This document shows positions 27,121-35,886 of a DNA stretch of 64,000 nt, piece by piece (the first letter of the stretch is position 1; each line of letters begins with the position of its first letter). Where the stretch lies: the NCBI RefSeq assembly GCF_900176365.1, contig NZ_FWXY01000001.1, positions 186,001 to 250,000 of the forward strand. Reading direction: 5' to 3'. Made by a program: the position numbers and the translations under genes. The stretch is from Desulfocicer vacuolatum DSM 3385. GTDB taxonomy: Bacteria; Desulfobacterota; Desulfobacteria; Desulfobacterales; Desulfobacteraceae. The notes under the pieces were generated by a model that saw only the letters and a list, made by a program, of their open reading frames with translations, was not told the origin of the DNA and ran no database searches.

Positions 27121-28511
27121 TGGCTGCACATATTCTTGTTGTGGATGATGAACAAGATATGACAAGACTGTTAAAGCGTACCCTGGAAATTGAATTTAAC
27201 TGCCATGTCACCATGGCATTTTCCGGTGAAACAGCTGTGAACATTCTTGCCAGGGAATCCTTTGATCTCATGCTGTGTGACATTAAAATGCCGGGCATGG
27301 ACGGTTTTGAACTGCTCCGGCACACCGTGGAGCATTACCCGGACCTCACTGTGCTCATGCTCACCGCCTTTGGCAGCATTGATGTGGCCATTAAAGCCAT
27401 CAAAAGCGGGGCCTATGACTTTGTGTCCAAACCCTTTGAGCAGGACGAAATCCTTTTCCGGGTAAAAAAAGCCCTGGAACGGGGGGGACTCATAAAGGAG
27501 AATAAAAAGCTCCACAGAGAAAAATCCGCCACCTTTGGAAAACTCATTGGAGAGAGCCCGGCCATGCAGGAGGTGTATGATAAAATATCCATGGTGGCCC
27601 AAAGTGATGTCACGGTGCTCATCACCGGTGAATCCGGCACAGGTAAAGATCTCACGGCCCAGTCCATCCACGCCCTGAGTCAACGGAAAAAAAAAAAATT
27701 TATCCCGGTGAACTGCCCCACTGTTCCCGAAGCCATTCTGGAAAGTGAATTATTCGGCTATAAAAAAGGCGCTTTTACCAATGCCATGAGGGATAAGTCA
27801 GGTCTGTTCCAGGAAGCCCATGAAGGCACCATTTTTCTTGATGAAATCGGAGATATCGGCCCCACCATCCAGACCAAGCTGTTGCGGGTACTCCAGGAAA
27901 AAGAAGTTAAACCCTTGGGGGACACCCGGTCCAGAAAAGTGGATGTGCGCATTGTGGCCTCCACCAACCGTAATCTTGCCCGGAAAATAGAGAAAGGCGA
28001 ATTTCGCGAAGATTTTTTCTACCGACTCAGCGTGTTTACCATCACGCTTCCACCGTTAAGGGATCGCATCACAGACATTCCCCCCATTGCCTGTCATCTG
28101 GTGGAAAAACATTGTAAAAAACTCAATAAAACAGCAAAGAAAATAGATCCGGCACTCATGGATCTTCTTTTGAAGCAGCACTGGCAGGGAAATGTCCGGG
28201 AGCTGGAAAATATGTTAATCCAGGGTATTTTACACAGCGATGGAGATACCATCTCCCCGTCCCACATGGATCTGGCCGATCAGCAAAAAACAGTTCAGCC
28301 TCCTTTTCCAGATACAGAAAACCTTTTTAAATTACCTTATAAAGAGGCAAAAGAGCAGTTACTCCAGCAATTTAACCACAATTACATCGGCACCCTTCTC
28401 TCCCTGACAGGGGGCAACGTCACCCAGGCTGCGCGACAATGCGGTCTGGAGCGCCAGGCCCTGCAACAGATAATGAAACGATTTACCATTAAAGCTGATA
28501 CTTACAGATGA
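27120..28511 (+). CDS. NtrC-family sigma54-dependent response regulator with GAFTNA variant
   Basis: The 463-residue protein has a receiver (VVDDEQDM, acceptor Asp in LCDIKMPGMDG), an AAA+ domain with Walker A GESGTGKD and Walker B TIFLDEIGD, and a Fis-type HTH at the C-terminus (NVTQAARQCGLERQALQQ). The loop that contacts sigma54, normally GAFTGA, reads GAFTNA here. The arginine finger region (FREDFFYRLSVF) is normal. It is the cognate partner of the kinase encoded just upstream. Target promoters are not evident in the window. Confidence 0.93.
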   Translation: MAAHILVVDDEQDMTRLLKRTLEIEFNCHVTMAFSGETAVNILARESFDLMLCDIKMPGMDGFELLRHTVEHYPDLTVLMLTAFGSIDVAIKAIKSGAYDFVSKPFEQDEILFRVKKALERGGLIKENKKLHREKSATFGKLIGESPAMQEVYDKISMVAQSDVTVLITGESGTGKDLTAQSIHALSQRKKKKFIPVNCPTVPEAILESELFGYKKGAFTNAMRDKSGLFQEAHEGTIFLDEIGDIGPTIQTKLLRVLQEKEVKPLGDTRSRKVDVRIVASTNRNLARKIEKGEFREDFFYRLSVFTITLPPLRDRITDIPPIACHLVEKHCKKLNKTAKKIDPALMDLLLKQHWQGNVRELENMLIQGILHSDGDTISPSHMDLADQQKTVQPPFPDTENLFKLPYKEAKEQLLQQFNHNYIGTLLSLTGGNVTQAARQCGLERQALQQIMKRFTIKADTYR

Positions 28512-29593
28512 GCCTCAATATTCTGGCGCTGACATGCAGCCAAATCACCCGTTACCTGGAAAAAAATTACGGCAAAGGAAAATTTCACGCAAGGGCACTG
28601 ATCCGTGAAATCATAAAAACAGGCAATTTACAATTTCAGCAGGCCCGGGAATTTACAAATTCTCCCCGGCTGACGGTGCAGCTGGAGCAGGACCTCTTAC
28701 TGCCGTCCATGGAAATTATTGATCAGCAAGAGGATTCAGGAACCCTTAAATTTGTCACAAAGCTTAAAGACGGCCTGACCATTGAATCGGTGATCATCCC
28801 CATGAAGCACTACAGCACCCTTTGTGTATCCACCCAGGCGGGCTGTCGCATGGGATGCATTTTCTGCGAAACGGCAAAACAGGGATTTCACCGAAATCTC
28901 GCCGTTGACGAAATCACAGGACAGCTCTTTTCCGCCAGATTCACGCTGCAAAAAAAAATCAAAAACATTGTTTTCATGGGGATGGGAGAACCCTTTGATA
29001 ACCTGGATTCGCTATTCCAGGCCATCCGGGTACTTAACGATCCCCGGGGATTTGACATGGCCCTTCGTCATATGACCGTATCCACCTGCGGCGTAATACC
29101 GGGCATTGAGTCCCTTGCCCGCCAAGGCATGCCCCAAATCAATCTGGCTGTCTCCATCAACAGCGCAAGTGATAAAACCCGCTCCATGCTCATGCCGGTG
29201 AATCAACGCTATTCCCTGGGAAAATTAAAACAGGCTCTGCTGGCATACCCCCTTATGTCCCGGCGGGTGATCCTCATTGAATATATTCTCATCAAAGGCA
29301 TCAATGACTCACCCAAAGACGCAGAAAAATTGGTAAACTACCTTTCCGGATTGACGGTGCGGGTCAATCTCATCGCCTATAATCCCCCTGATCATGGGAT
29401 TTCAAGCGCCGGGATATCACGAAAACGTCCTCAAAATTTATCTTTACAATCCGTTGATGACAACGCCATGCATCAATTTGCCGCCATCTTGGAGGCCAAA
29501 GGACTTTTTGTGGTCAAGCGATGGGCCAAGGGCCGAAGTCTTCAGGCAGGATGCGGTCAACTTTCAGGCAAAAATCTACATCAATCAATGTAA
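28508..29593 (+). CDS. rlmN: RlmN-type radical SAM 23S rRNA/tRNA adenine C2-methyltransferase
   Basis: The 361-residue protein overlaps the regulator gene by 4 bp. The radical SAM cysteines 113, 117 and 120 lie in AGCRMGCIFC, followed by ETAKQGFHRNL. It also has MGMGEP, STCGVIPGI and the second catalytic cysteine in AGCGQL near the C-terminus. These are RlmN/Cfr-family hallmarks. RlmN methylates A2503 of 23S rRNA and A37 of some tRNAs. Its location at the end of a two-component operon is unusual. A Cfr-like specificity cannot be excluded by eye. Confidence 0.88.
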   Translation: MSLNILALTCSQITRYLEKNYGKGKFHARALIREIIKTGNLQFQQAREFTNSPRLTVQLEQDLLLPSMEIIDQQEDSGTLKFVTKLKDGLTIESVIIPMKHYSTLCVSTQAGCRMGCIFCETAKQGFHRNLAVDEITGQLFSARFTLQKKIKNIVFMGMGEPFDNLDSLFQAIRVLNDPRGFDMALRHMTVSTCGVIPGIESLARQGMPQINLAVSINSASDKTRSMLMPVNQRYSLGKLKQALLAYPLMSRRVILIEYILIKGINDSPKDAEKLVNYLSGLTVRVNLIAYNPPDHGISSAGISRKRPQNLSLQSVDDNAMHQFAAILEAKGLFVVKRWAKGRSLQAGCGQLSGKNLHQSM

Positions 29594-29665
29594 ACGGGCA
29601 GAATTTACCGGGACAGGAGATTATCGGTACAATTTGTATGGGAAAAGGCTGAACACGGGAACGTG

Positions 29666-29842
29666 TCAGTAACCTGCATGGCGATCGGCGATGAAGGGGT
29701 CTCTCAGGGAGTCGTTCAATTCAACTTCAGGATAAGGCATGGGATCGTGATGGGATTCAAAGGTTTTTACCGCACCGCAACAGGGGCAGGTTTTCTGATT
29801 TTTCAAGAGTATTACGCCACATGCTTTACATACGTTTTCCAT
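29666..29842 (-). CDS. 58-residue zinc-ribbon/rubredoxin-like small protein
   Basis: The start at ATG 29842 has AAAGGAG nine bases upstream; the longer open frame to 29899 lacks one. The protein has two CxxC knuckles (CKAC at about 5-8 and CPCC at about 19-22) spaced like a zinc ribbon, then an acidic Pro-rich tail. It may bind zinc or iron. No clear partner lies next to it, as it is convergent with rlmN. Confidence 0.75.
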   Translation of the reverse strand: MENVCKACGVILLKNQKTCPCCGAVKTFESHHDPMPYPEVELNDSLRDPFIADRHAGY

Positions 29843-30209
29843 AATTAAATTTCTCCTTTCTTTAACCGTTTTCACAAAAATATCCACGACACAGCCCAAA
29901 AGTGAAAACAGGTTGTTATTATGAGCCCTTGGCTTCAGGGGAACGAAGACAAGGTAAATCCCTTTTAGCGCATATTGTCAATCCACCGGAAATGACAAAG
30001 AATTACACACTGGGCGTCCCTGGAATCAGGAACAATAATGAAAGGATGCGTCATGAATTATGAGCATATGGTATGCATTGACGATGATATTGTCAAGGTA
30101 AAGTTGGTAATTTATCCAATTTTTCTTATATTTTCCCCATGGGCGGTGTACAGGCAAGAAAAGGAATTTAGAGATTTCAGATTGAATTAAGGAGTGATAA
30201 AACAGCATC

Positions 30210-30366
30210 ATGGGTAAAATAGAAACACAAAGGAACAGATAATAACATTATACTTCAAGGCATCCCTGAAAAAACAACACACGATATGTATCATAATCTT
30301 ATTAAGGCTATCATGCCTCCCGACAATTGCCATATCCTGATCGGCAACGCTCCCGATGCTTTTTAA
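30210..30366 (+). pseudogene. Possible small frameshifted gene remnant
   Basis: ATG 30210 follows AAGGAG at a long distance and opens a ten-codon frame ending in TAA. A different frame continues with protein-like sequence (LQGIPEKTTHDMYHNL, then NCHILIGNAPDAF) and stops at 30366. Joined by one frameshift this would be a protein of about 50 residues. I recognise no family, so chance remains possible. Confidence 0.25.
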
Positions 30367-30377
30367 GCAGGACAATC

Positions 30378-30489
30378 GTAAAATTCGGCTCATAAATGTA
30401 AATGTTTGAGCAGTTCCCCATATTCACCCATTTGGGCGGCGTAGGGCAGGCCAAAACGGGTGAAGATGGGGTGTTAATCGAATATTTAC
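30378..30489 (-). repeat. Family D MITE-like element with 8-bp target duplication
   Basis: The ends are GTAAAATTCGG and CGAATATTTAC. The element is flanked by the perfect direct repeat GGACAATC (30370-30377 and 30490-30497). The interior matches the two hypE-flanking copies in reverse orientation (CCCCATCTTCACC, TTTTGGCCTGC) but lacks about 20 central bases. Confidence 0.8.
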
Positions 30490-30515
30490 GGACAATCGCC
30501 GGGACTCCAAGAGAG

Positions 30516-31193
30516 TTATTCTTTTTGGGAAAGGTTATCAATATACCAGGACATGGGGTCCAACAAAGAAAATCCAAGGGCTGTGATTTTCTTTTTCACC
30601 CGCACCACATTGTTGGTTAAAAGATAAATAAAAACGGCCCGTTTATCTTCTTCCCAATGGCGATTGACAAGTACACTGCCAAAGGAAATCCCCTCTTCGG
30701 TGATGGTGTCCACAAGTTTTTTCAATTGCCCCACTTTCTCTTCCACCAGCACACAAAGCAATGTGCCCGGCTCATTGATATTGAGCACATTAATAAATGA
30801 GCTGAGTAGGTCCCGCACGGAAAGAATTCCCATGAGTTCTTTTTTTTCGTTGATGACAGGGAAAGCCCCCACTTTGTGCTGCTGAATCAAAAGCAAAGCA
30901 TCCTGGATGGTATCCATGGGAGAAATGCTTTTGGGATCAAGGGTCATGATATTTTTAACTTTAAGATCGATTAAACCTGCTTTTTCCTCATCGGTGTGGG
31001 ACCCCTTGAGCAGGGTGTAGGGCAAGGCACTTCTGATATCTCTGTCCGTCACAATGGCCAAGAGTCTATTTTCAGCATCCACAATGGGCAGATGACGAAT
31101 TTGTTTTTCTGCCATGAGTTGCTGTGCTTCAAAAACAGAAGCATCCTGGTCCACGGTGATCACGGTTTTTTTCATGTGATTGCTGACAAACAT
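30516..31193 (-). CDS. CBS-CBS-ACT regulatory protein (AcuB-like)
   Basis: The 225-residue protein has two CBS repeats (about 1-65 and 80-140, with IVTDRDIRSALP and ILSVRDLLSSF) and a C-terminal ACT-like part (about 145-215, GTLLCVLVEEKVGQL). This is the AcuB layout of Bacillus, where the acuABC genes control acetyl-CoA synthetase acetylation. It lies 18 bp after a histone-deacetylase-like gene, matching an acuC-acuB pair. CBS domains probably bind adenine nucleotides. Start ATG 31193 follows GAGGGTAAAAG. Confidence 0.87.
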   Translation of the reverse strand: MFVSNHMKKTVITVDQDASVFEAQQLMAEKQIRHLPIVDAENRLLAIVTDRDIRSALPYTLLKGSHTDEEKAGLIDLKVKNIMTLDPKSISPMDTIQDALLLIQQHKVGAFPVINEKKELMGILSVRDLLSSFINVLNINEPGTLLCVLVEEKVGQLKKLVDTITEEGISFGSVLVNRHWEEDKRAVFIYLLTNNVVRVKKKITALGFSLLDPMSWYIDNLSQKE

Positions 31194-31211
31194 CTTTTAC
31201 CCTCCAGTTTT

Positions 31212-32162
31212 TTATGAATCAAGCAAAATTTTTACATGATTTCCGGCAAGTTCCGGTAATCGTTGCAGGGAATAGCCCCCCTCGAGAATGGATATCACCC
31301 GACCGTCACAATGGCGTTCCCCCAGATCCATGATGGTCTGCATCATCCATGAAAAACACTGGGTGCTGACTTTGATATCAGACATCTCGTCATCTCTGTG
31401 GGCATCAAATCCCGTGGAGACCAAAATCACCTCCGGTTCAAATTTATTAATGGCAGGCATGAGATCGCCCTGGATTAACATGTAATAAACATCATCCCCC
31501 TGCCCCGGAAGTACCAGTGAATTTTTGGTAAAACCGTGTCCTCCAAGGGTTCCCACCTCAAAATCCCTTCCGGTTCCGGGATAGGCAAAGGAAGGGTGCT
31601 CATGGATGGAATAATAAAACACCGATGCATCCTGTTCAAAAATATGCTGGGTACCATTGCCATGGTGCACATCAATATCAATGATAGCCACTTTTTCAAT
31701 TCCCCATTTTTCCTGGAGATATCGAGCAGTAATGGCAATATTATTAAAATAACAAAATCCCATGGCCTTGTCCTTTTCCGCATGGTGTCCCGGTGGACGT
31801 ACAGCACAAAAGGCATTATCAATTTTATCTGTCATCATCAGATCAACGGTGTCAAGGATGCCCCCCACGGCAAGAAAGGCAGATTCATAGGTGTCCATGG
31901 AGATACAATTATCCGGATCATCAAAGGTATTGTGTCCGGACAGACAGATCTCTTCAAACCGCCTTATATAAACGGGATCATGGACCGTTTCAATCCATTT
32001 CAAGTCGGCCCGGGAAGCAGAAATCATGGTGAGGTGTTCCAGTATCCCTTCTTCTTTAATTCCCTCGTATACGGCCAGAAGTCGATCGGACGTCTCGGGA
32101 TGATGAGGCCCTGTATCGTGTAGTATATATCTATTATCATGCAAATAACCAGTTCTTTTCAT
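31212..32162 (-). CDS. Histone-deacetylase-superfamily enzyme (AcuC-like)
   Basis: The 316-residue protein shows the class II deacetylase catalytic core: RPPGHHAEKD (the general-base histidine pair), FCYFNN, the zinc ligands in DIDVHHGNGTQ, and STGFDAHRDD. LEGGYSL carries the second-shell residues. Bacterial relatives act as protein lysine deacetylases or acetylpolyamine deacetylases. Pairing with a CBS-ACT gene points to AcuC-type deacetylation of acyl-CoA synthetases, which would suit acetate metabolism in a sulfate reducer. The start is ATG 32162. The 5' region is repeat-rich. Confidence 0.9.
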   Translation of the reverse strand: MKRTGYLHDNRYILHDTGPHHPETSDRLLAVYEGIKEEGILEHLTMISASRADLKWIETVHDPVYIRRFEEICLSGHNTFDDPDNCISMDTYESAFLAVGGILDTVDLMMTDKIDNAFCAVRPPGHHAEKDKAMGFCYFNNIAITARYLQEKWGIEKVAIIDIDVHHGNGTQHIFEQDASVFYYSIHEHPSFAYPGTGRDFEVGTLGGHGFTKNSLVLPGQGDDVYYMLIQGDLMPAINKFEPEVILVSTGFDAHRDDEMSDIKVSTQCFSWMMQTIMDLGERHCDGRVISILEGGYSLQRLPELAGNHVKILLDS

Positions 32163-32320
32163 ATAAAAATTTCCCCATCCGGTAAACCGGAATTCATTAT
32201 TTCAATGTTGTTAATAAAACTTTTCTGGCACCCATGAAAGTGCTACTGGCTTCAAACAAGTTGGTCTATTTAATTATGGTGGTCCGTCACCATACGGTAT
32301 TTCATATATTCTCCATCTCT

Positions 32321-32561
32321 TGGCGGATACAACGAATATTGCAAATGGTATTATGCCGCCCCCCGAAGGGCAATGGACCCGGCCGGAACTGTAGACAGCT
32401 CAATTGGCCGGTTCCCATTGCCCCTCGGGGGGCTCTCTGCCGGGGTAAACGTGGAGGCGGCCTTTTCATATATAAACTGCCACGGGCAGACTCTATTCTG
32501 ATCCGGTTCTGCCCACAACGAAGTTTGAAATACACCCCTGATTTACTGAGTATTTCATACC
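32321..32561 (-). repeat. Family A-B pair
   Basis: Read on the minus strand, an A unit (32467-32561) is followed by a B unit (about 32321-32466). The joint is TTTATATATGAAAAGGCC. The B hairpin arms contain GGCCGGAACTG and CAATTGGCCGGTTCC. Confidence 0.82.
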
Positions 32562-32859
32562 AAAAAAAGTTCTGAATGGCCGGACTCAATTGAAAACTTA
32601 TGTATATTTTTGATTCTCTGGATTTTTCCGAATATTTAAAAGAGTTTGGGCAACCCTTATTAAACATATCAACTGATATAACCCCATGGTACCACGATTT
32701 TGCATTCTTTCACTGCCTACTCTTCACATATTTTCAATATGTGTCAAGCAAATAATAAAAAAGAATTTCAAAACAAAATAGACTTTAATTTAAAATACTA
32801 TTATACTTCAGTAAAAATAGAGAGAATCAACAACTACTTGGCATTAATTAACTTAGAGA

Positions 32860-33043
32860 CTCAACTTTCGGGCTTTATTTCAAAGCCAGCATTTTTAAAT
32901 GTACCGATAGGCTCAGTGTGCCGACGGGGTCAGGCTTTTGTTATTGATGTTATCGACCAAGGCCTTTGCTAACGAAAAAAACCTCGATAATGTCAATAAC
33001 GAAAGCCTGACCCCACCACGAAATGCGAACACCGAAAGTTGAG
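32860..33043 (+). mobile_element. Family C MITE-like element, copy 1
   Basis: The 184-bp element has terminal inverted repeats CTCAACTTTCGG and CCGAAAGTTGAG and a large inner palindrome (GGGGTCAGGCTTT...AAAGCCTGACCCC). It is flanked by the direct repeat TTAGAGA on both sides. It encodes no protein. Confidence 0.92.
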
Positions 33044-33055
33044 TTAGAGATTCAG

Positions 33056-33156
33056 AAGTTTTGAATTCACCGTTTATTCAGGATTTCAGCCATGGACAAT
33101 AATAAGCGAAGATTATTCAATGGTAACTCAATAAAGTCTGATTGAGTCCCTTCGTG
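33056..33156 (+). repeat. Family E fragment (two-copy repeat)
   Basis: This roughly 100-bp stretch shares ACCGTTTATTC, AATAAG and AATGGTAA in the same order with 47380-47470. The other copy ends in a perfect 13-bp hairpin; here the hairpin is decayed. Confidence 0.45.
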
Positions 33157-33240
33157 CTGCACCATCACTTGTTCTCAGCCCAACCGGCCTGGAAAAATTT
33201 AAAAGGGCAATTCGCTGTGGCAGGTGTCCCGATTTTTTTA

Positions 33241-33577
33241 AGCAACCTCAGCAGAGCCGCCCCCCGACGGGCAATAGAAACCGGACAATTGGGCTGTCTA
33301 CAGTTCCGGTCCAGACCCATTGCCCGTCGGAAAGCGGCGGTATAATACCATTTGGCTCCGCGTCTACGACCCTATATCTGTTGTGTCCAACAGGAGATGC
33401 CCGTTATATCAAATGCCTCTCAAATCTGGGGCATATTTCAAGCTTTGTTGTGGGCGGAACGGGATCAGAATACGGTCCGCCCGTGGCGGTTATATGAAAT
33501 ATTCCGCAAACCTGAGAGACATTTCTACCTTTGTTGTGGGTAGACCGAGGTCAGAATGCGGTCCGCCCGTGGCAGGC
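33241..33577 (+). repeat. Family B-A-A array
   Basis: A B unit (33241-33403) is followed by two A units (33404-33490 and 33491-33577) with a period of 87 bp. The joints are TATATCAAAT and TTATATGAAATATTCC. The array ends 48 bp before the epimerase ATG. Confidence 0.85.
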
Positions 33578-33624
33578 ATCAGAAGAAACTCTTAAAAAAC
33601 AAAATAAACAGTAAAGAGGAAAAT

Positions 33625-34524
33625 ATGAAAATCACCATCACAGGCGCATCAGGGTTTGTAGGCACCCATCTCACACGCATCATGATTGAGCAGGGACACA
33701 CCGTAACAGGGGTGGGAACCTCTGCCACACACCCCCGGGAAGGAACAAAAAACTTTAACTGGATCAGCGCCGACACCACCCGCCCCGGACCATGGCAAAA
33801 AAACATATCCCAAGCAGAGGTCATTATAAATTTAACTGGTAAAAACATTTTCGGATACTGGACAAAGCGCTATAAATCCCAAATTTATGACAGCCGAATT
33901 TTAACCACAAAACACATTGTGGATTCAATCCCAGAAAGCAGCCAGCCCCTTTTGATGAACACCTCCGCCATTGGATATTACGGAGACGGCGGGGAGGATA
34001 CATTGGCAGAAAATCGGGAACCCGGTGATGATTTTCTGGCATCGGTGTGCATTGACTGGGAAAAAGAGGCCCTCAGGGCCACCGAAAAGGGATGTCGGGT
34101 GGTTTTAATGCGTTTTGGGGTGGTACTGGGCAAAGAAGGAGGCGCCCTTGCCCAAATGATACCCGCATTTAAATTATTTGCCGGGGGTCCATTGGGCAGT
34201 GGCAGGCATTGGTTTCCCTGGATTCATGTGGCAGATCTTTTACAGGCAATTATTTTTCTCATGCAAAATAAGGAGTTTTCCGGACCGTTTAATTTTTGTG
34301 CGCCGGAAACCGTTCGCCAGAAAACCTTTGCAAAGGAGCTTGGAAACGCATTGAAACGCCCAAGTATCATGCCGGCACCTGCATTTATGATGAAGCTTGC
34401 ATTGGGGGAAATGAGCAAGGCCATCATGGGCAGTCAAAAAGCTGTTCCCAAGGCGCTTTTAAAAGAAAAATTTCAATTTCAATTTCCCCGTCTTGCCATT
34501 GCATTACAAGAAATTCTCAAGTGA
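33625..34524 (+). CDS. TIGR01777-family NAD-dependent epimerase/SDR protein
   Basis: The start at ATG 33625 has AAAGAGGAAAAT upstream and gives 299 residues. The N-terminal Rossmann motif is TGASGFVG. NLTGKNIF, NTSAIGYYGDGGE (with the catalytic-type Tyr), RFGVVLGKEGGAL and a WFPWIHVADL patch are typical of the TIGR01777 (YfcH/SulA-like) family, with a DUF1731 tail at the C-terminus. The substrate of this family is unknown. It is a single gene between repeat islands. Its TGA stop is part of the 7-bp target duplication of the family C element that follows. Confidence 0.88.
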   Translation: MKITITGASGFVGTHLTRIMIEQGHTVTGVGTSATHPREGTKNFNWISADTTRPGPWQKNISQAEVIINLTGKNIFGYWTKRYKSQIYDSRILTTKHIVDSIPESSQPLLMNTSAIGYYGDGGEDTLAENREPGDDFLASVCIDWEKEALRATEKGCRVVLMRFGVVLGKEGGALAQMIPAFKLFAGGPLGSGRHWFPWIHVADLLQAIIFLMQNKEFSGPFNFCAPETVRQKTFAKELGNALKRPSIMPAPAFMMKLALGEMSKAIMGSQKAVPKALLKEKFQFQFPRLAIALQEILK

Positions 34525-34528
34525 TGGT

Positions 34529-34711
34529 CTCAACTTTCGGGCTTCATTTCAAAGCCGGCATTTTTAAATGTACCGACGGGGTCATGTGCCGACGGGGTCA
34601 GGCTTTTGTTATTGATGTTATCGACCAAGGCCTTTGCCAACGAAAAAAGCCTCGATAATGTCAATAACGAAAGCCTGACCCCACCACGAAATGCGAACAC
34701 CGAAAGTTGAG
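34529..34711 (+). mobile_element. Family C MITE-like element, copy 2
   Basis: The 183-bp element has the ends CTCAACTTTCGG/CCGAAAGTTGAG and perfect flanking repeats TGATGGT at 34522-34528 and 34712-34718. The left repeat contains the TGA stop of the epimerase gene. Confidence 0.95.
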
Positions 34712-34795
34712 TGATGGTTGTCTTAATAATTCAGCAACTTCAATTAGCTGCATTGCAAGTAACAATTTTGAAATCGTTTGGATTTTATGGACGAA

Positions 34796-35677
34796 TCAGG
34801 AAAGAGCCATCAAATGGAAACGCAGATTTTTCTTTCGATCGGAAATACCCAATTTTTTACGAATATTTTTTCGATGGAAATGCACGGTTGATTTTGAGAT
34901 ATATAAAATATCGGCTATCTCTTTGCTGGGCTTGCCTTCTTTGACCAGGGTGGCCACCTGGAGTTCCTGGGGGGTCAAAAAAATCCCGGCATGGCTGAGG
35001 CGATTCATAAAAGGAGATATGATGGCCATGAGCTGGGAATCAATAATGTCCACAATTTTTTGCTCCTCTTTCCGAAGGGGGGCTGCCTTTAATCGCTCAA
35101 GGTAAGGCAAAATGGTCTCTTTGACATTGGTCAGAACATTTTGTTCCATCTCTATTTTATCTGCCTCTCGCTGCTCCAGCAGCACCTTAAGCGCAATATT
35201 TTTTTCTTCCAGAATTTTTTTTTGTTTTTTAAGACTCTCCTCCCCCAGTCGAAGGGCCTCCTGTGCCAGCTTCAGCCCGGTGATGTCTTCATGGCTCACC
35301 AGAAGTTTTAAGGCCCCCCGGGCCGACAGACGCATGACCCGAATATAGTACCAGATACGCTCCCCCGGAGTATGAAGTGGATATTCCAGGCAGAATTCCC
35401 CAATGGAACCATCAATAACCCCCTGAATACCCTCAATGATTTCAAGGGTTTTCTGACGATTATTCCCCATTATTTTTCGGCACACCTGCAGATAATTTTC
35501 TCCGGGCACATCATAACCACACGGGTTTCCCCTTTTTCTGGCACTTTCATTCCAGGCCCGATTGGTGGAAAGAATGGTGCCGTTTTCATCCAATATGGCA
35601 AGATGGGCTGTCAGGGAATCAAATACGGTGTCATTCATGGAAAAATTTACATCCCAGATACTTTCTTTTTTATCCAT
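34796..35677 (-). CDS. PAS-coiled coil-LuxR-type regulator
   Basis: The 293-residue protein has a PAS domain at about 18-135 (LAILDENGTILSTNRAW ... LKLLVSHEDITGLK), a coiled coil (about 140-185), and a LuxR/GerE HTH at the C-terminus (LTPQELQVATLVKEGKPSKEIADIL, KSTVHFHRKNIRKKL). The architecture is common in Desulfobacterales and lacks a receiver, so the PAS domain must sense the signal directly. It diverges from gpsA across a 209-bp gap. Start ATG 35677 follows GGGGATGAAAG. Confidence 0.9.
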   Translation of the reverse strand: MDKKESIWDVNFSMNDTVFDSLTAHLAILDENGTILSTNRAWNESARKRGNPCGYDVPGENYLQVCRKIMGNNRQKTLEIIEGIQGVIDGSIGEFCLEYPLHTPGERIWYYIRVMRLSARGALKLLVSHEDITGLKLAQEALRLGEESLKKQKKILEEKNIALKVLLEQREADKIEMEQNVLTNVKETILPYLERLKAAPLRKEEQKIVDIIDSQLMAIISPFMNRLSHAGIFLTPQELQVATLVKEGKPSKEIADILYISKSTVHFHRKNIRKKLGISDRKKNLRFHLMALS

Positions 35678-35886
35678 CTTTCATCCCCTGTATGGTGGAT
35701 ATGATCACAATATTCCCCTACCCTGAAAATCCCGGAGCATGTCGCACCGGGGGTAAAGCAATTGACAAACAACCATTCAAATTATAAATACAATGTTTAT
35801 TGAACTTGTGCGCCACGTGCAAGTTTTTTTATGTTGACAAAAACAAACACAAAATAACCACATTAATATAACTCAGGAAACATACC

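Larger units (their letters stand above)
29843..30515. other. 673-bp intergenic region with gene remnants and a family D element
   Basis: This stretch holds a short ORF at 30053-30190 with an AAAGG site (45 codons, no known family), a frameshifted remnant at 30210-30366, and a family D element at 30378-30489. The last bases are the 3' flank of the CBS-ACT gene. Nothing here is a convincing intact gene. Confidence 0.5.
32163..33624. other. 1.46-kb intergenic repeat island
   Basis: No gene is convincing here. From left to right it holds a B-A pair in minus orientation (32321-32561), an AT-rich unique stretch (about 32562-32859), a family C element (32860-33043), a family E fragment (about 33056-33156), and a B-A-A array in plus orientation (33241-33577). 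The ORF 32700-32972 is open only because it reads into the family C element. Confidence 0.65.

Noticed and set aside
32700-32972. 90-codon plus-strand ORF
   Set aside because: Its second half is family C DNA, and it has no ribosome site or recognisable motif.
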